Of a stretch of DNA of 64,000 nt, positions 11,187 to 25,497 are shown one piece after another (position 1 is the stretch's first letter; each line of letters begins with the position of its first letter). The notes beneath the pieces were generated by a model that was not told the origin of the DNA, did not search any database, and was given only the letters and a program-made list of their open reading frames with translations. Position numbers and translations under genes: made by a program. Origin of the DNA: Hydractinia symbiolongicarpus (taxonomy: Eukaryota; Cnidaria; Hydrozoa; Anthoathecata; Hydractiniidae); assembly GCF_029227915.1 (NCBI RefSeq), contig NC_079884.1:17362001-17426000 (forward strand), in the 5' to 3' direction.

Positions 11187-13171
11187 TTACGCGGTTAAAA
11201 GACATGTTACAGCCTTTATAGACCTGTACGAGTATTTCACGAAGTTATAAGGCCATGGAGCATTGGAAAACGACCTGAGACGTCGGAGTCCATTGAGAGT
11301 GAAAGGTCTAGACCAATGGTAACCTGTGGAGACAGGTGGAACCACGTGATTTACGTGTAAGGCCTTTATTACGCAGTTAAAAGCCATGTTACAGTCTTTA
11401 TAGTCCCGTACGAGTTTTTGCCAGTGTTATAAGGCCATGGAGCATTGGAAAACAACCTGAGTCATCATAGTCCTTTGAGAGTGGACGATGGTAACCTCCG
11501 CAGACACGTGAAACCCCGTTATTTACGTCTAAGGCTCTTATTACGCGGATAAAAGCCGTATTACAGCCTTTATAGACCTGTACGAGTATTTCACGAAGTT
11601 ATAAGGCCATGGAGCAATGGAAAACGACTTGGGACGTCGTAGTCCATTGAGAGTGGAAGGACTAGACCAATGGTAAAATCCGCAGACACGTGCAGTCACG
11701 TGAATTACATGTAAGGCCATTATTAGGCAGCGAAAGGTCATAAAACATCCTTTAGAGACGGGTACATGTAGTTGGCGGCTATATAACGCCATGGTGCAAT
11801 GGAAAACGAATTGGGACGTCATGGTCGAGTAAGAGTGGAAGGACTAGACCAATGGTTACCTCCGCAGACACGTGAAATCACGTGATTTACGTGTAAGGCC
11901 TTTATTACGCGGTTAAAAGACATATTACAGCCTTTATAGACCTGTACGAGTATTTCACGAAGTTATAAGGCCCATGGAGCAATGAAAAACGACTTGAGAC
12001 CTCGTAGTCCATTGAGGGTTAAGGGACTAGACCAATGGTAAAATGTGGAGACAGGTGGAACCACGTGATTAACGTCTAAGGCTCTTATTGCGCGGTTAAA
12101 AGCCATGTTACAGTCTTTATCAACCTGTACGAGTATTTGACGGTGTTATAAGGCCATGGAGCATTGTAAAAAACGACCTGAGACGTCGGAGTCCATTGAG
12201 AGTGGAAGGACTAGACCAATGGTAACCTGTGGAGACAGGTGAAACCACGTGATTTACGTGTAAGGCCTTTATTACGCAGTTAAAGGCCATGTTACAGTCT
12301 TTATAGACCTGTACGATTATTTCACGAAGTTATAAGGTCATGTAGCATTGCAAAACGACTTGGGACGTCGTAGTTCATTGAGAGTGAAAGGACTAGACCA
12401 ATGATAACCTCCGCAGACACGTGAAACTACGTGATTTACGTCTAAGGCTCTTATTACGCGGTTAAAAGCCATGTTACAGTCTTTATGAACCTCTACGAGT
12501 ACTTGACGGTGTTATAAGGACATGGAGCATTGGAAAATGACTTGAGACCTCGTAGTCCATTGAGGGTTAAAGGACTAGACCAATGGTAAAATGTGGAGAC
12601 AGGCGGAACCACGTGATTTATGTGTAAGGCCTTTATTACGCTGGTAAAAGCCATGTTACAGTCTTTATAGTCCCGTACGAGTTTTTGACAGTGTTATAAG
12701 GGCATGGAGCATTGGAAAACAACCTGAGTCATCATAGTCCTTTGAGAGTGGACGATGGTAACCTCCGCAGACACGTGAAACCCCGTTATTTACGTCTAAG
12801 GCTCTTATTACGCGGTTAAAAGCCGTATTACAGCCTTTATAGACCTGTACGAGTATTTCACGAAGTTATAAGGCCATGGAGCAATGGAAAACGACTTGAG
12901 ACGTCGTAGTCCATTGAGAGTGGAAGGACTAGACCAATGGTAAAATCCGCAGACACGTGCAGTCACGTGAATTACATGTAAGGCCATTATTAGGCAGCGA
13001 AAGGTCAGAAAACATCCTTTAGAGACGGGTACATGTAGTTGGCATCTATATAACGCCATGGTGCAATGAAAAACGAATTGGGACGTCATAGTCGAGTAAG
13101 AGTGGAAGGACTAGACCAATGGTAACCTCCGCAGTCACATGGAACCTCGTAATTTACGTGTAAGTTCTTTA
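11187..13171. repeat. HOR-B, second copy (1,985 bp)
   Basis: About 11 monomers long. It contains two 10-bp-deleted monomers (about 11481 and 12751) and one class 4 monomer near each end. It is followed directly by a third copy at the same spacing. It is more similar to the third copy than to the first: for example both have GACAGGCGGAACC (about 12599 and 14584) where the first has GACAGGTGGAACC. Confidence 0.85.
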
Positions 13172-15156
13172 TTACGCGGTTAAAAGACATGTTACAGCCT
13201 TTATAGACCTGTACGAGTATTTCACGAAGTTATAAGGCCATGGAGCATTGGAAAACGACCTGAGACGTCGGAGTCCATTGAGAGTGAAAGGTCTAGACCA
13301 ATGGTAACCTGTGGAGACAGGTGGAACCACGTGATTTACGTGTAAGGCCTTTATTACGCAGTTAAAAGCCATGTTACAGTCTTTATAGTCCCGTACGAGT
13401 TTTTGCCAGTGTTATAAGGCCATGGAGCATTGGAAAACAACCTGAGTCATCATAGTCCTTTGAGAGTGGACGATGGTAACCTCCGCAGACACGTGAAACC
13501 CCGTTATTTACGTCTAAGGCTCTTATTACGCGGATAAAAGCCGTATTACAGCCTTTATAGACCTGTACGAGTATTTCACGAAGTTATAAGGCCATGGAGC
13601 AATGGAAAACGACTTGGGACGTCGTAGTCCATTGAGAGTGGAAGGACTAGACCAATGGTAAAATCCGCAGACACGTGCAGTCACGTGAATTACATGTAAG
13701 GCCATTATTAGGCAGCGAAAGGTCATAAAACATCCTTTAGAGACGGGTACATGTAGTTGGCGGCTATATAACGCCATGGTGCAATGGAAAACGAATTGGG
13801 ACGTCATGGTCGAGTAAGAGTGGAAGGACTAGACCAATGGTTACCTCCGCAGACACGTGAAATCACGTGATTTACGTGTAAGGCCTTTATTACGCGGTTA
13901 AAAGACATATTACAGCCTTTATAGACCTGTACGAGTATTTCACGAAGTTATAAGGCCCATGGAGCAATGAAAAACGACTTGAGACCTCGTAGTCCATTGA
14001 GGGTTAAGGGACTAGACCAATGGTAAAATGTGGAGACAGGTGGAACCACGTGATTAACGTCTAAGGCTCTTATTGCGCGGTTAAAAGCCATGTTACAGTC
14101 TTTATCAACCTGTACGAGTATTTGACGGTGTTATAAGGCCATGGAGCATTGTAAAAAACGACCTGAGACGTCGGAGTCCATTGAGAGTGGAAGGACTAGA
14201 CCAATGGTAACCTGTGGAGACAGGTGAAACCACGTGATTTACGTGTAAGGCCTTTATTACGCAGTTAAAGGCCATGTTACAGTCTTTATAGACCTGTACG
14301 ATTATTTCACGAAGTTATAAGGTCATGTAGCATTGCAAAACGACTTGGGACGTCGTAGTTCATTGAGAGTGAAAGGACTAGACCAATGATAACCTCCGCA
14401 GACACGTGAAACTACGTGATTTACGTCTAAGGCTCTTATTACGCGGTTAAAAGCCATGTTACAGTCTTTATGAACCTCTACGAGTACTTGACGGTGTTAT
14501 AAGGACATGGAGCATTGGAAAATGACTTGAGACCTCGTAGTCCATTGAGGGTTAAAGGACTAGACCAATGGTAAAATGTGGAGACAGGCGGAACCACGTG
14601 ATTTATGTGTAAGGCCTTTATTACGCTGGTAAAAGCCATGTTACAGTCTTTATAGTCCCGTACGAGTTTTTGACAGTGTTATAAGGGCATGGAGCATTGG
14701 AAAACAACCTGAGTCATCATAGTCCTTTGAGAGTGGACGATGGTAACCTCCGCAGACACGTGAAACCCCGTTATTTACGTCTAAGGCTCTTATTACGCGG
14801 TTAAAAGCCGTATTACAGCCTTTATAGACCTGTACGAGTATTTCACGAAGTTATAAGGCCATGGAGCAATGGAAAACGACTTGAGACGTCGTAGTCCATT
14901 GAGAGTGGAAGGACTAGACCAATGGTAAAATCCGCAGACACGTGCAGTCACGTGAATTACATGTAAGGCCATTATTAGGCAGCGAAAGGTCAGAAAACAT
15001 CCTTTAGAGACGGGTACATGTAGTTGGCATCTATATAACGCCATGGTGCAATGAAAAACGAATTGGGACGTCATAGTCGAGTAAGAGTGGAAGGACTAGA
15101 CCAATGGTTACCTCCGCAGACACGTGAAATCACGTGATTTACGTCTAAGGCCTTTA
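13172..15156. repeat. HOR-B, third copy (1,985 bp), tandem with the second
   Basis: Anchors at 11187, 11541 and 12808 recur at 13172, 13526 and 14793. The junction around 13107-13165 is marked by GTAAGTTCTTTATTACG, where other copies have GTAAGGCCTTTATTACG. The end (about 15066-15156) leaves the HOR through a class 4 to class 1 switch. Confidence 0.85.
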
Positions 15157-18100
15157 TTACGCGGTTAAAAGCCATGTTACAGTCTTTATGAACCTGTACG
15201 AGTATTTGACGGTGTTATAAGGCCATGGAGCATCGAAAAACGACCTGAGACGTCGGAGTCTATTGAGAGTGGAAGGTCTAGACCAATGGTAACCTGTGGA
15301 GATCGGTGGAACCACGTGATTTACGTGTAAGGCCTTTATTACGCTGTTAAAAGCCATGTTACAGTCTTTATAGTCCCGTACGAGTTTTTGACAGTGTTAT
15401 AAGGGCATGGAGCATTGGAAAACAACCTGAGTCATCATAGTCCTTTGAGAGTGGACGGACTAGACCAATGGTAACCTGTGGAGACAGGTGGAACAACGTG
15501 ATTTACGTGTAAGGCCTTTATTAGGCAGTTAATAGCCATGTTACAGTCTTTATAGCCCTGAACATGTAGTTGACGGTGTTATAACGCCATGGTGTAATGG
15601 CAAACGAATTAGGCAGTATAGTCGAATAAGAGTGAAAGGGCTAGACCAATGGTAACCTCCGCAGTCACGTGGAACCACGTAATTTACGTGTAAGGCCTTT
15701 TTTACGCGGTTAAAAGACATATTACAGCCTTTATAGACCTGTACGAGTATTTCACGAAGTTATAAGGCCGTGGAGCAATGGAAAACGACTTGAGACCTCG
15801 TAGTCCATTGAAAGTGGAAGGACTAGACCAATGGTAACCTCCGCAGACATGTGAAACCACGTGATTTACGTCTAAGGCTCTTATTACGCGGCTAAAAGCC
15901 ATGTTACAGTCTTTATGAACCTGTACGAGTATTTGACGGTGTTATAAGGCCATGGAGCATTGGAAAACGACCTGAGACGTCGGAGTCCATTGAGAGTGGA
16001 AGGTCTAGACCAATGGTAACCTGTGGAGACAGGTGGAACCACGTGATTTACGTGTAAGGCCTTTATTACGGGGTTAAAAGCCATATTACAGCCTTTATAG
16101 ACCTGTACGAGTATTTCACGAAGTTATAAGGCCATGGAGCAATGCAAAAGGACTTGGGACGTCGTAGTCCATTGAGAGTGGAAGGACTAGACCAATGGTA
16201 ACTTCCGCAGACACGTGAAACAACGTGATTTACGTCTAAGGCTCTTATTACGCGGTTAAAAGCCATGTTACAGTCTTTATGAACCTCTACGAGTACTTGA
16301 CGGTGTTTTAAGGCAATGGAGCATTGCAAAACGACTTGGGACGTCGTAGCCCATTGAGAGTGGAAGGACTACACCAATGGTAAAATCCGCAGACACGTGC
16401 AGTCACGTGAATTACATGTAAGGCCATTATTAGGCAGCGAAAGGTCATAAAACATCCTTTAGAGACGGGTACATGTAGTTGGCGGTTATATTACGCCATG
16501 GTGCAATGGAAAACGAATTGGGACGTCATAGTTGAGTGAGGGTTGAAGGACTAGACCAATGGTAACCTCCGCAGACACGTGAAACCACGTGATTTACGTG
16601 TAAGGCCTTTATTACGCAGTTAAAGGCCATGTTACAGTCTTTATAGACCTGTACGATTATTTCACGAAGTTATAAGGCCATGTAGCATTGCAAAACGACT
16701 TGGAACGTCGTAGTCCATTGAGAGTGGAAGGACTAGACCAATGGTAACCTCCGCAGACACGTGAAACCACGTGATTTACGTCTAACGCTCTTATTACGCG
16801 GTTAAAAGCCATGTTACAGTCTTTATGAACCTGTACGAGTATTTGACGGTGTTATAAGGCCATGGAGCATTGGAAAACGACCTGAGACGTAGTAGTCCAT
16901 TGAGAGTGGAAGGTCTAGACCAATGGTAACCTGTGGAGACAGGTGGAACCACGTGATTTACGTCTAAGGCTCTTATTACGCGGTTAAAAACCATATTACA
17001 GCCTTTATAGACCTGTACGAGTGTTTCACGAAGTTATAAGGCCATGGAGCAATGGAAAACGACTTGGGACGTCGTAGTCCATTGAGAGTGGAAGGACTAG
17101 ACCAATGGTAACTTCCGCAGACACGTGAAACAACGTGATTTACGTCTAAGGCTCTTATTACGCGGTTAAAAGCCATGTTACAGTCTTTATGAACCTCTAC
17201 GAGTATTTGACGGTGTTATAAGGCCATGGAGCATTGGAAAACAACCTGAGACGTCGGAGTCCATTGAGAGTGGAAGAACTAGACCAATGGTAACCTCCGC
17301 AGACACGTGAAACCACGTGATTTACGTTTAACGCTCTTATTACGCGGTTAAAAGCCATGTTACATTCTTTATGAACCTGTACGAGTATTTCACGAAGTTA
17401 TAAGGCCATGGAGCATTGCAAAACGACTTGGGACGTCGTAGTCTATTGAGAGTGGAAGGACTAGACCAATGGTAACCTCCGCAGACACGTGAAACCACGT
17501 AATTTACGTGTAAGGCCTTTATTACGCTGGTAAAAGCCATGTTACAGTCTTTATAGACCTGTACGATTATTTCACGAAGTTATAAGGCCATGGAGCATTG
17601 GAAAACGACCTGAGACGTCGGAGTCCTTTGAGAGTGGACGGACTAGACTAATGGTAACATGTAGAGACAGGTGGAACAACGTGATTTACGTGTAATGCCT
17701 TTATTACGCAGTTAAAGGCCATGTTACAGTCTTTAAAGACCTGTACGATTATTTCACGAAGTTATAAGGGCATGTAGCATTGCAAAACGACTTGGGACGT
17801 CGTAGTCCATTGAGAGTGGAAGGACTAGACCAATGGTAACCTCCGCAGACACGTGAAACCACGTGATTTAAGTCTAACGCTCTTATTACGCGGTTAAAAG
17901 CCATGTTACAGTCTTTATGAACCTGTACGAGTATTTGACGGTGTTATAAGGCCATGGAGCATTGGAAAACGACCTGAGACGTAGTAGTCCATTGAGAGTG
18001 GAAGATCTAGACCAATGGTAACCTGTCGAGACAGGTGGAACCACGTGATTTACGTCTAAGGCTCTTATTACGCGGTTAAAAACCATATTACAGCCTTTAT

Positions 18101-21100
18101 AGACCTGTACGAGTGTTTCACGAAGTTATAAGGCCATGGAGCAATGGAAAACGACTTGGGACGTCGTAGTCCATTGAGAGTGGAAGGACTAGACCAATGG
18201 TAACTTCCGCAGACACGTGAAACAACGTGATTTACGTCTAAGGCTCTTATTACGCGGTTAAAAGCCATGTTACAGTCTTTATGAACCTCTACGAGTATTT
18301 GACGGTGTTATAAGGCCATGGAGCATTGGAAAACAACCTGAGACGTCGGAGTCCATTGAGAGTGGAAGAACTAGACCAATGGTAACCTCCGCAGACCCGT
18401 GAAACCACGTAATTTACGTGTAAGGCCTTTATTACGCAGTTAAAAGCCATGTTACAGTCTTTATAGCCCCGTACGAGTTTTTGACAGTGTTATAAGGGCA
18501 TGGAGCATTGGAAAACAACCTGAGTCATCATAGTCCTTTGAGAGTGGACGGACTAGACCAATGGTAACCTGTGGAGACAGGTGGAACAACGTGATTTACG
18601 TGTAAGGCCTTTATTATGCACTTAATAGCCATGTTACAGTCTTTATAGCCCTGAACATGTAGTTGACGGTGTTATAACGCCATGGTGTAATGGCAAACGA
18701 ATTAGGCGGTATAGTCGAATAAGAATGAAAGGGCTAGATTAATGGTAACCTCCGCAGTCACGTGGAACCACGTAATTTACGTGTAAGGCTCTTATTACGC
18801 GGTTAAAAGCCATGTTACAGTCTTTATGAACCTCTACGATTATTTCACGAAGTTATAAGGCCATGGAGCATTGGAAAACGACCTGAGACGTCGGAGTCCA
18901 TTGAGAGTGGAAGGTCTAGACCAATGGTATCCTGTGGAGACAGGTGGAACCACGTGATTTACGTGTAAGGCCTTTATTACGCGGTTAAAAGCCATATTAC
19001 AGCCTTTATAGACCTGTACGAGTATTTCACGAAGTTATAAGGCCATGGAGCAATGCAAAAGGACTTGGGACGTCGTAGTCCATTGAGAGTGGAAGGACTA
19101 GACCAATGGTAACGTCTGCAGACACGTGAAACAACGTGATTTACGTCTAAGGCTCTTATTACGCGGTTAAAAGCCATGTTACAGTCTTTATGAACCTCTA
19201 CGAGTACTTGACGGTGTTTTAAGGCAATGGAGCATTGCAAAACGACTTGGGACGTCGTAGCCCATTGAGAGTGGAAGGACTACACCAATGGTAAAATCCG
19301 CAGACACGTGCAGTCACGTGAATTACATGTAAGGCCATTATTAGGCAGCGAAAGGTCATAAAACATCCTTTAGAGACGGGTACATGTAGTTGGCGGTTAT
19401 ATTACGCCATGGTGCAATGGAAAACGAATTGGGACGTCATAGTTGAGTGAGGGTTGAAGGACTAGACCAATGGTAACCTCCGCAGACACGTGAAACCACG
19501 TGATTTACGTGTAAGGCCTTTATTACGCAGTTAAAGGCCATGTTACAGTCTTTATAGACCTGTACGATTATTTCACGAAGTTATAAGGCCATGTAGCATT
19601 GCAAAACGACTTGGGACGTCGTAGTCCATTGAGAGTGGAAGGACTAGACCAATGGTAATCTCCGCAGACACGTGAAACCACGTGATTTACGTCTAACGCT
19701 CTTATTACGCGGTTAAAAGCCATGTTACAGTCTTTATGAACCTGTACGAGTATTTGACGGTGTTATAAGGCCATGGAGCATTGGAAAACGACCTGAGACG
19801 TAGGAGTCCATTGAGAGTGGAAGGTCTAGACCAATGGTAACCTGTGGAGACAGGTGGAACCACGTGATTTACGTCTAAGGCTCTTATTACGCGGTTAAAA
19901 ACCATATTACAGCCTTTATAGACCTGTACGAGTGTTTCACGAAGTTATAAGGCCATGGAGCAATGGAAAACGACTTGGGACGTCGTAGTCCATTGAGAGT
20001 GGAAGGACTTGACCAATGGTAACTTCCGCAGACACGTGAAACAACGTGATTTACGTGTAAGGCCTTTATTACGCGGTTAAAAGACATATTACAGCCTTTA
20101 TAGACCTGTACGAGTATTTCACGAAGTTATAAGACCATGGGGCATTGGGAAACGACTTAAGACCTCGTAGTCCATTGAGGGTTAAAGGACTAGACCAATG
20201 GTAACCTCCGCAGACACGTGAAACCACGTGATTTACGTCTAACGCTCTTATTACGCGGTTAAAAGCCATGTTACAGTCTTTATGAACCTGTACGAGTATT
20301 TGACGGTGTTATAAGGCCATGGAGCATTGGAAAACGACCTGAGACGTCGGAGTTCATTGAGAGTGGAAGGTCTAGACCAATGGTAACCTGTGGAGACAGG
20401 TGGAACCACGTGATTTACGTGTAAGGCCTTTATTAGGCAGTTAATAGCCATGTTACAGTCTTTATAGCCCTGAACATGTAGTTGACGGTGTTATAACGCC
20501 ATGGTGTAATTACGTTCAAGGCTCTTATTACGCGGTTAAAAGCAATGTTAAGGTCTTTATGAACCTGTACGAGTATTTGACGGTGTTGTAAGGTCATGGA
20601 GCATTGGAAAACAACCTGAGACGTAGGAGTCCATTGAGAGTGGAAGGTCTAGACCAATGGTAACCTGTGGAGACAGGTGGAACCACGTGATTTACGTGTA
20701 AGGCCTTTATTAGGCAGTTAATAGCCATGTCACAGTCTTTATAGCCCTGAACATGTAGTTGACGGTGTTATAACGCCATGGTGTAATGGCAAACGAATTA
20801 GGCGGTATTGTCGAATGAGAGTGAAAGGGCTAGACCAATAGTAACCTCCGCAGTCACGTGGAACCACGTAATTTACGTGTAAGGCTTTTATTGCGCGGTT
20901 AAAAGACATATTACAGTCTTTATAGACCTGTACGATTATTTCACGAAGTTATAAGGCCCTGTAGCATTGCAAAACGACTTGGGACGTCGTAGTCCATTGA
21001 GAGTGGAAGGACTAGACCAATGGTAACCTCCGCAGACACGTGAAACCACGTGATTTACGTGTAAGGCCTTTATTAGGCAGTTAATAGCCATGTTACAGTC

Positions 21101-22337
21101 TTTATAGCCCTGAACATGTAGTTGACGGTGTTATAACGCCATGGTGTAATGGCAAACGAATTAGGCGGTATAGTCGAATAAGAGTGAAAGGGCTAGACCA
21201 ATGGTAACCTCCGCAGTCACGTGGAACCACGTGATTTACGTCTAAGGCTCTTATTACGCGGTTAAAAGCCATGTTACAGTCTTTATGAACCTGTACGAGT
21301 AGTTGACGGTGTTATAAGGCCATGGAGCATTGTAAAAAACGACCTGAGACGTCGGAGTCCATTGAGAGTGGAAGGACTGGACCAATGGTAACCTGTGGAG
21401 ACAGGTGAAACCACGTGATTAACGTGTAAGGCCTTTATTACGCAGTTAAAGGCCATGTTACAGTCTTTATAGACCTGTACGATTATTTCACGAAGTTATA
21501 AGGCCATGTAGCATTGCAAAACGACTTGGGACGTCGTAGTCCATTGAGAGTGGAAGGACTAGGCCAATGGTAACCTCCGCAGTCACGTGGAACCACGTAA
21601 TTTACGTGTAAGGCCTTTATTACGCGGTTAAAAGACATATTACAGCCTTTATAGACCTGTGCGAGTATTTCACGAAGTTATAAGACCATGGAGCATTGGG
21701 AAACGACTTAAGACCTCGTAGTCCATTGAGGGTTAAAGGACTAGACCAATGGTAAAATGTGGAGACTGGTGGAACCACGTGATTTATGTGTATGGCCTTT
21801 ATTACCCGGTTAAAAGACATATTACAGTCTTTATAGACCTGTACGAGTATTTCACGAAGTTATAAGGCCATGGAGCATTGCAAAACGACTTGGGACGTCG
21901 TAGTCTATTGAGAGTGGAAGGACTAGACCAATGGTAACCTCCGCAGACACGTAAAACCACGTGATTTACGTCTAAGGCTCTTATTACGCAGTTAAAAGCC
22001 ATGTTACAGTCTTTATGAACCTGTACGAGTATTTGACGGTGTTATAAGGCCATGGAGCATTGGAAAACGACCTGAGACGTCGGAGTCCATTGAGAGTGGA
22101 AGGTCTAGACCAATGGTAACCTGTGGAGACAGGTGGAACCACGTGATTTACGTGTAAGGCCTTTATTACGCAGTTAAAAGCCATGTTACAGTCTTTATAG
22201 TCCCGTACGAGTTTTTGCCAGTGTTATAAGGCCATGGAGCATTGGAAAACGACCTGAGACGTCGGAGTCCATTGAGAGTGGTAGGTCTAGACCAATGGTC
22301 ACCTGTGGAGACAGGTGGAACAACGTGATTTACGTCT
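15157..22337. repeat. Satellite mosaic with dispersed repeat blocks
   Basis: There is no simple tandem HOR. About 15950-17140 is repeated at about 18861-20051 (offset 2,911 bp). About 16600-17310 is repeated at about 17692-18402 (offset 1,092 bp, six monomers). About 20423-21280 is a diverged copy of the 1,003-bp HOR that follows. Such overlapping offsets are what repeated unequal exchange would leave. No gene is seen. Confidence 0.75.
20423..21280. repeat. Diverged partial copy of the 1,003-bp HOR
   Basis: It contains the same half-monomer junction as the later units (ATGGTGTAAT joined to TACGT at 20501-20515), but with TACGTTCAAGG instead of TACGTCTAAGG. Its offset to the next copy is 1,915 bp. 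It is probably the older founder or an early copy of the 22-24 kb tandem. Confidence 0.65.
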
Positions 22338-23340
22338 AAGGCCTTTATTAGGCAGTTAATAGCCATGTTACAGTCTTTATAGCCCTGAACATGTAGTTGA
22401 CGGTGTTATAACGCCATGGTGTAATTACGTCTAAGGCTCTTATTACGCGGTTAAAAGCAATGTTACAGTCTTTATGAACCTGTACGAGTATTTGACGGTG
22501 TTGTAAGGTCATGGAGCATTGGAAAACAACCTGAGACGTAGGAGTCCATTGAGAGTGGAAGGTCTAGACCAATGGTAACCTGTGGAGACAGGTGGAACCA
22601 CGTGATTTACGTGTAAGGCCTTTATTAGGCAGTTAATAGCCATGTCACAGTCTTTATAGCCCTGAACATGTAGTTGACGGTGTTATAACGCCATGGTGTA
22701 ATGGCAAACGAATTAGGCGGTATAGTCGAATAAGAGTGAAAGGGCTAGACCAATAGTAACCTGCGCAGTCACGTGGAACCACGTAATTTACGTGTAAGGC
22801 CTTTATTACGCGTTTAAAAGACATATTACAGTCTTTATAGACCTGTACGATTATTTCACGAAGTTATAAGGCCCTGTAGCATTGCAAAACGACTTGGGAC
22901 GTCGTAGTCCATTGAGAGTGGAAGGACTAGACCAATGGTAACCTCCGCAGACACGTGAAACCACGTGATTTACGTGTAAGGCCTTTATTAGGCAGTTAAT
23001 AGCCATGTTACAGTCTTTATAGCCCTGAACATGTAGTTGACGGTGTTATAACGCCATGGTGTAATGGCAAACGAATTAGGCGGTATAGTCGAATAAGAGT
23101 AAAAGAGCTAGACCAATGGTAACCTCCGCAGTCACGTGGAACCACGTGATTTACGTCTAAGGCTCTTATTACGCGGTTAAAAGCCATGTTACAGTCTTTA
23201 TAGACCTGTACGAGTATTTCACGAAGTTATAAGGCCATGGAGCAATGGAAAACGACTTGAGACCTCGTAGTCCATTGAGGGTTAAAGGACTAGACCAATG
23301 GTAAAATGTGGAGACAGGTGGAACCACGTGATTTACGTCT
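22338..23340. repeat. 1,003-bp HOR, copy 1 (5.5 monomers)
   Basis: The length is six monomers minus about 89 bp. The missing half monomer is at 22416-22435, where ATGGTGTAAT of one monomer runs straight into TACGTCTAAGG of another, removing the CCAAT box and the E-box pair. The unit is repeated directly downstream. Confidence 0.85.
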
Positions 23341-24343
23341 AAGGCCTTTATTAGGCAGTTAATAGCCATGTTGCAGTCTTTATAGCCCTGAACATGTAGT
23401 TGACGGTGTTATAACGCCATGGTGTAATTACGTCTAAGGCTCTTATTACGCGGTTAAAAGCAATGTTACAGTCTTTATGAACCTCTACGAGTATTTGACG
23501 GTGTTGTAAGGTCATGGAGCATTGGAAAACAACCTGAGACGTAGGAGTCCATTGAGAGTGGAAGGTCTAGACCAATGGTAACCTGTGGAGACAGGTGGAA
23601 CCACGTGATTTACGTGTAAGGCCTTTATTAGGCAGTTAATAGCCATGTCACAGTCTTTATAGCCCTGAACATGTAGTTGACGGTGTTATAACGCCATGGT
23701 GTAATGGCAAACGAATTAGGCGGTATAGTCGAATAAGAGTGAAAGGGCTAGACCAATAGTAACCTGCGCAGTCACGTGGAACCACGTAATTTACGTGTAA
23801 GGCCTTTATTACGCGTTTAAAAGACATATTACAGTCTTTATAGACCTGTACGATTATTTCACGAAGTTATAAGGCCCTGTAGCATTGCAAAACGACTTGG
23901 GACGTCGTAGTCCATTGAGAGTGGAAGGACTAGACCAATGGTAACCTCCGCAGACACGTGAAACCACGTGATTTACGTGTAAGGCCTTTATTAGGCAGTT
24001 AATAGCCATGTTACAGTCTTTATAGCCCTGAACATGTAGTTGACGGTGTTATAACGCCATGGTGTAATGGCAAACGAATTAGGCGGTATAGTCGAATAAG
24101 AGTAAAAGAGCTAGACCAATGGTAACCTCCGCAGTCACGTGGAACCACGTGATTTACGTCTAAGGCTCTTATTACGCGGTTAAAAGCCATGTTACAGTCT
24201 TTATAGACCTGTACGAGTATTTCACGAAGTTATAAGGCCATGGAGCAATGGAAAACGACTTGAGACCTCGTAGTCCATTGAGGGTTAAAGGACTAGACCA
24301 ATGGTAAAATGTGGAGACAGGTGGAACCACGTGATTTACGTCT
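23341..24343. repeat. 1,003-bp HOR, copy 2
   Basis: It is in register with copy 1 at 1,003 bp; the half-monomer junction is at 23419-23438. The two copies are nearly identical; one visible difference is CCATGTTGCAG near 23370 against CCATGTTACAG. After about 24350 the sequence departs into other monomer types, so the tandem stops after two full units. Confidence 0.85.
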
Positions 24344-25497
24344 AAGGCCTTTATTACGCGGTTAAAAGACATATTACAGCCTTTATAGACCTGTACGAGT
24401 ATTTCACGAAGTTATAAGGCCATCGGAAAACGACTTAGGACGTCGTAGTCCATTGAGAGTGGAAGGACTAGACCAATGGTAACCTCTGCAGACACGTGGA
24501 ACCACGTGATTTACGTGTAAAGCTTTTATTACACGGTTAAAAGCCATATTACAGCTTTTATAGACCTGTACGAGTATTTCACGAAGTTATAAGGCCATGG
24601 CGCAATGGAAAACGAATTGGGACGTCATCGTTGAGTAAGAGTGGAAGGACGAGACCAATGGTAACTTCCGCAGACACGTGAAACAACGTGATTTACGTCT
24701 AAGGCTCTTATTACGCGGTTAAAAGCCATGTTACAGTCTTTATGAACCTCTACGAGTACTTGACGGTGTTTTAAGGCAATGGAGCATTGCAAAACGACTT
24801 GGGACGTCATAGCCCATTGAGAGTGGAAGGACTACACCAATGGTAAAATCCGCAGTCACGTGCAGTCACGTGAATTACATGTAAGGCCATTATTAGGCAG
24901 CGAAAGGTCATAGAACATCCTTTAGAGACGGGTACATGTAGTTGGCGGTTATATTACGCCATGGTGCAATGGAAAACGAATTGGGACGTCATAGTCGAGT
25001 GAGAGTTGAAGGACTAGTCCAATGGTAACCTCCGCAGATACGTGAAACCACGTGATTTACGTGTAAGGCCTTTATTAGGCAGTTAATAGCCATGTTACAG
25101 TCTTTATAGCCCTGAACATGTAGTTGACGGTGTTATAACGTCATGGTGTAATGGCAAACAAATTAGGCGGTATAGTCGAATAAGAGTGGAAGGGCTAGAC
25201 CAATGGTAACCTCCGCAGTCACGTGGAACCACGTAATTTACGTGTAAGGCCTTTATTATGCGGTTAAAAGACATATTACAGCCTTTATAGACCTGTACGA
25301 GTATTTCACAAAGTTATAAGGCCATGGAGCAATGGAAAATGACTTGGGACGTCGTAGTCCATTGAGAGTGGAAGGACTAGACCAATGGTATATTCCGCAG
25401 ACACGTGAAAGCACGTGACTTACGTCTAAGGCTCTTATTACGCGGTTAAAAGCCATGTTACAGTCTTTATGAACCTCTACGAGTACTTGACGGTGTT
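24344..25497. repeat. Satellite mosaic, includes a 7-bp deletion
   Basis: At about 24419-24430 GGCCATCGGAAAACG appears where related monomers have GGCCATGGAGCATCGG, so about 7 bp are missing along with the CCATGG site. Monomers of classes 1 to 4 follow, without a local tandem HOR. Confidence 0.65.
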
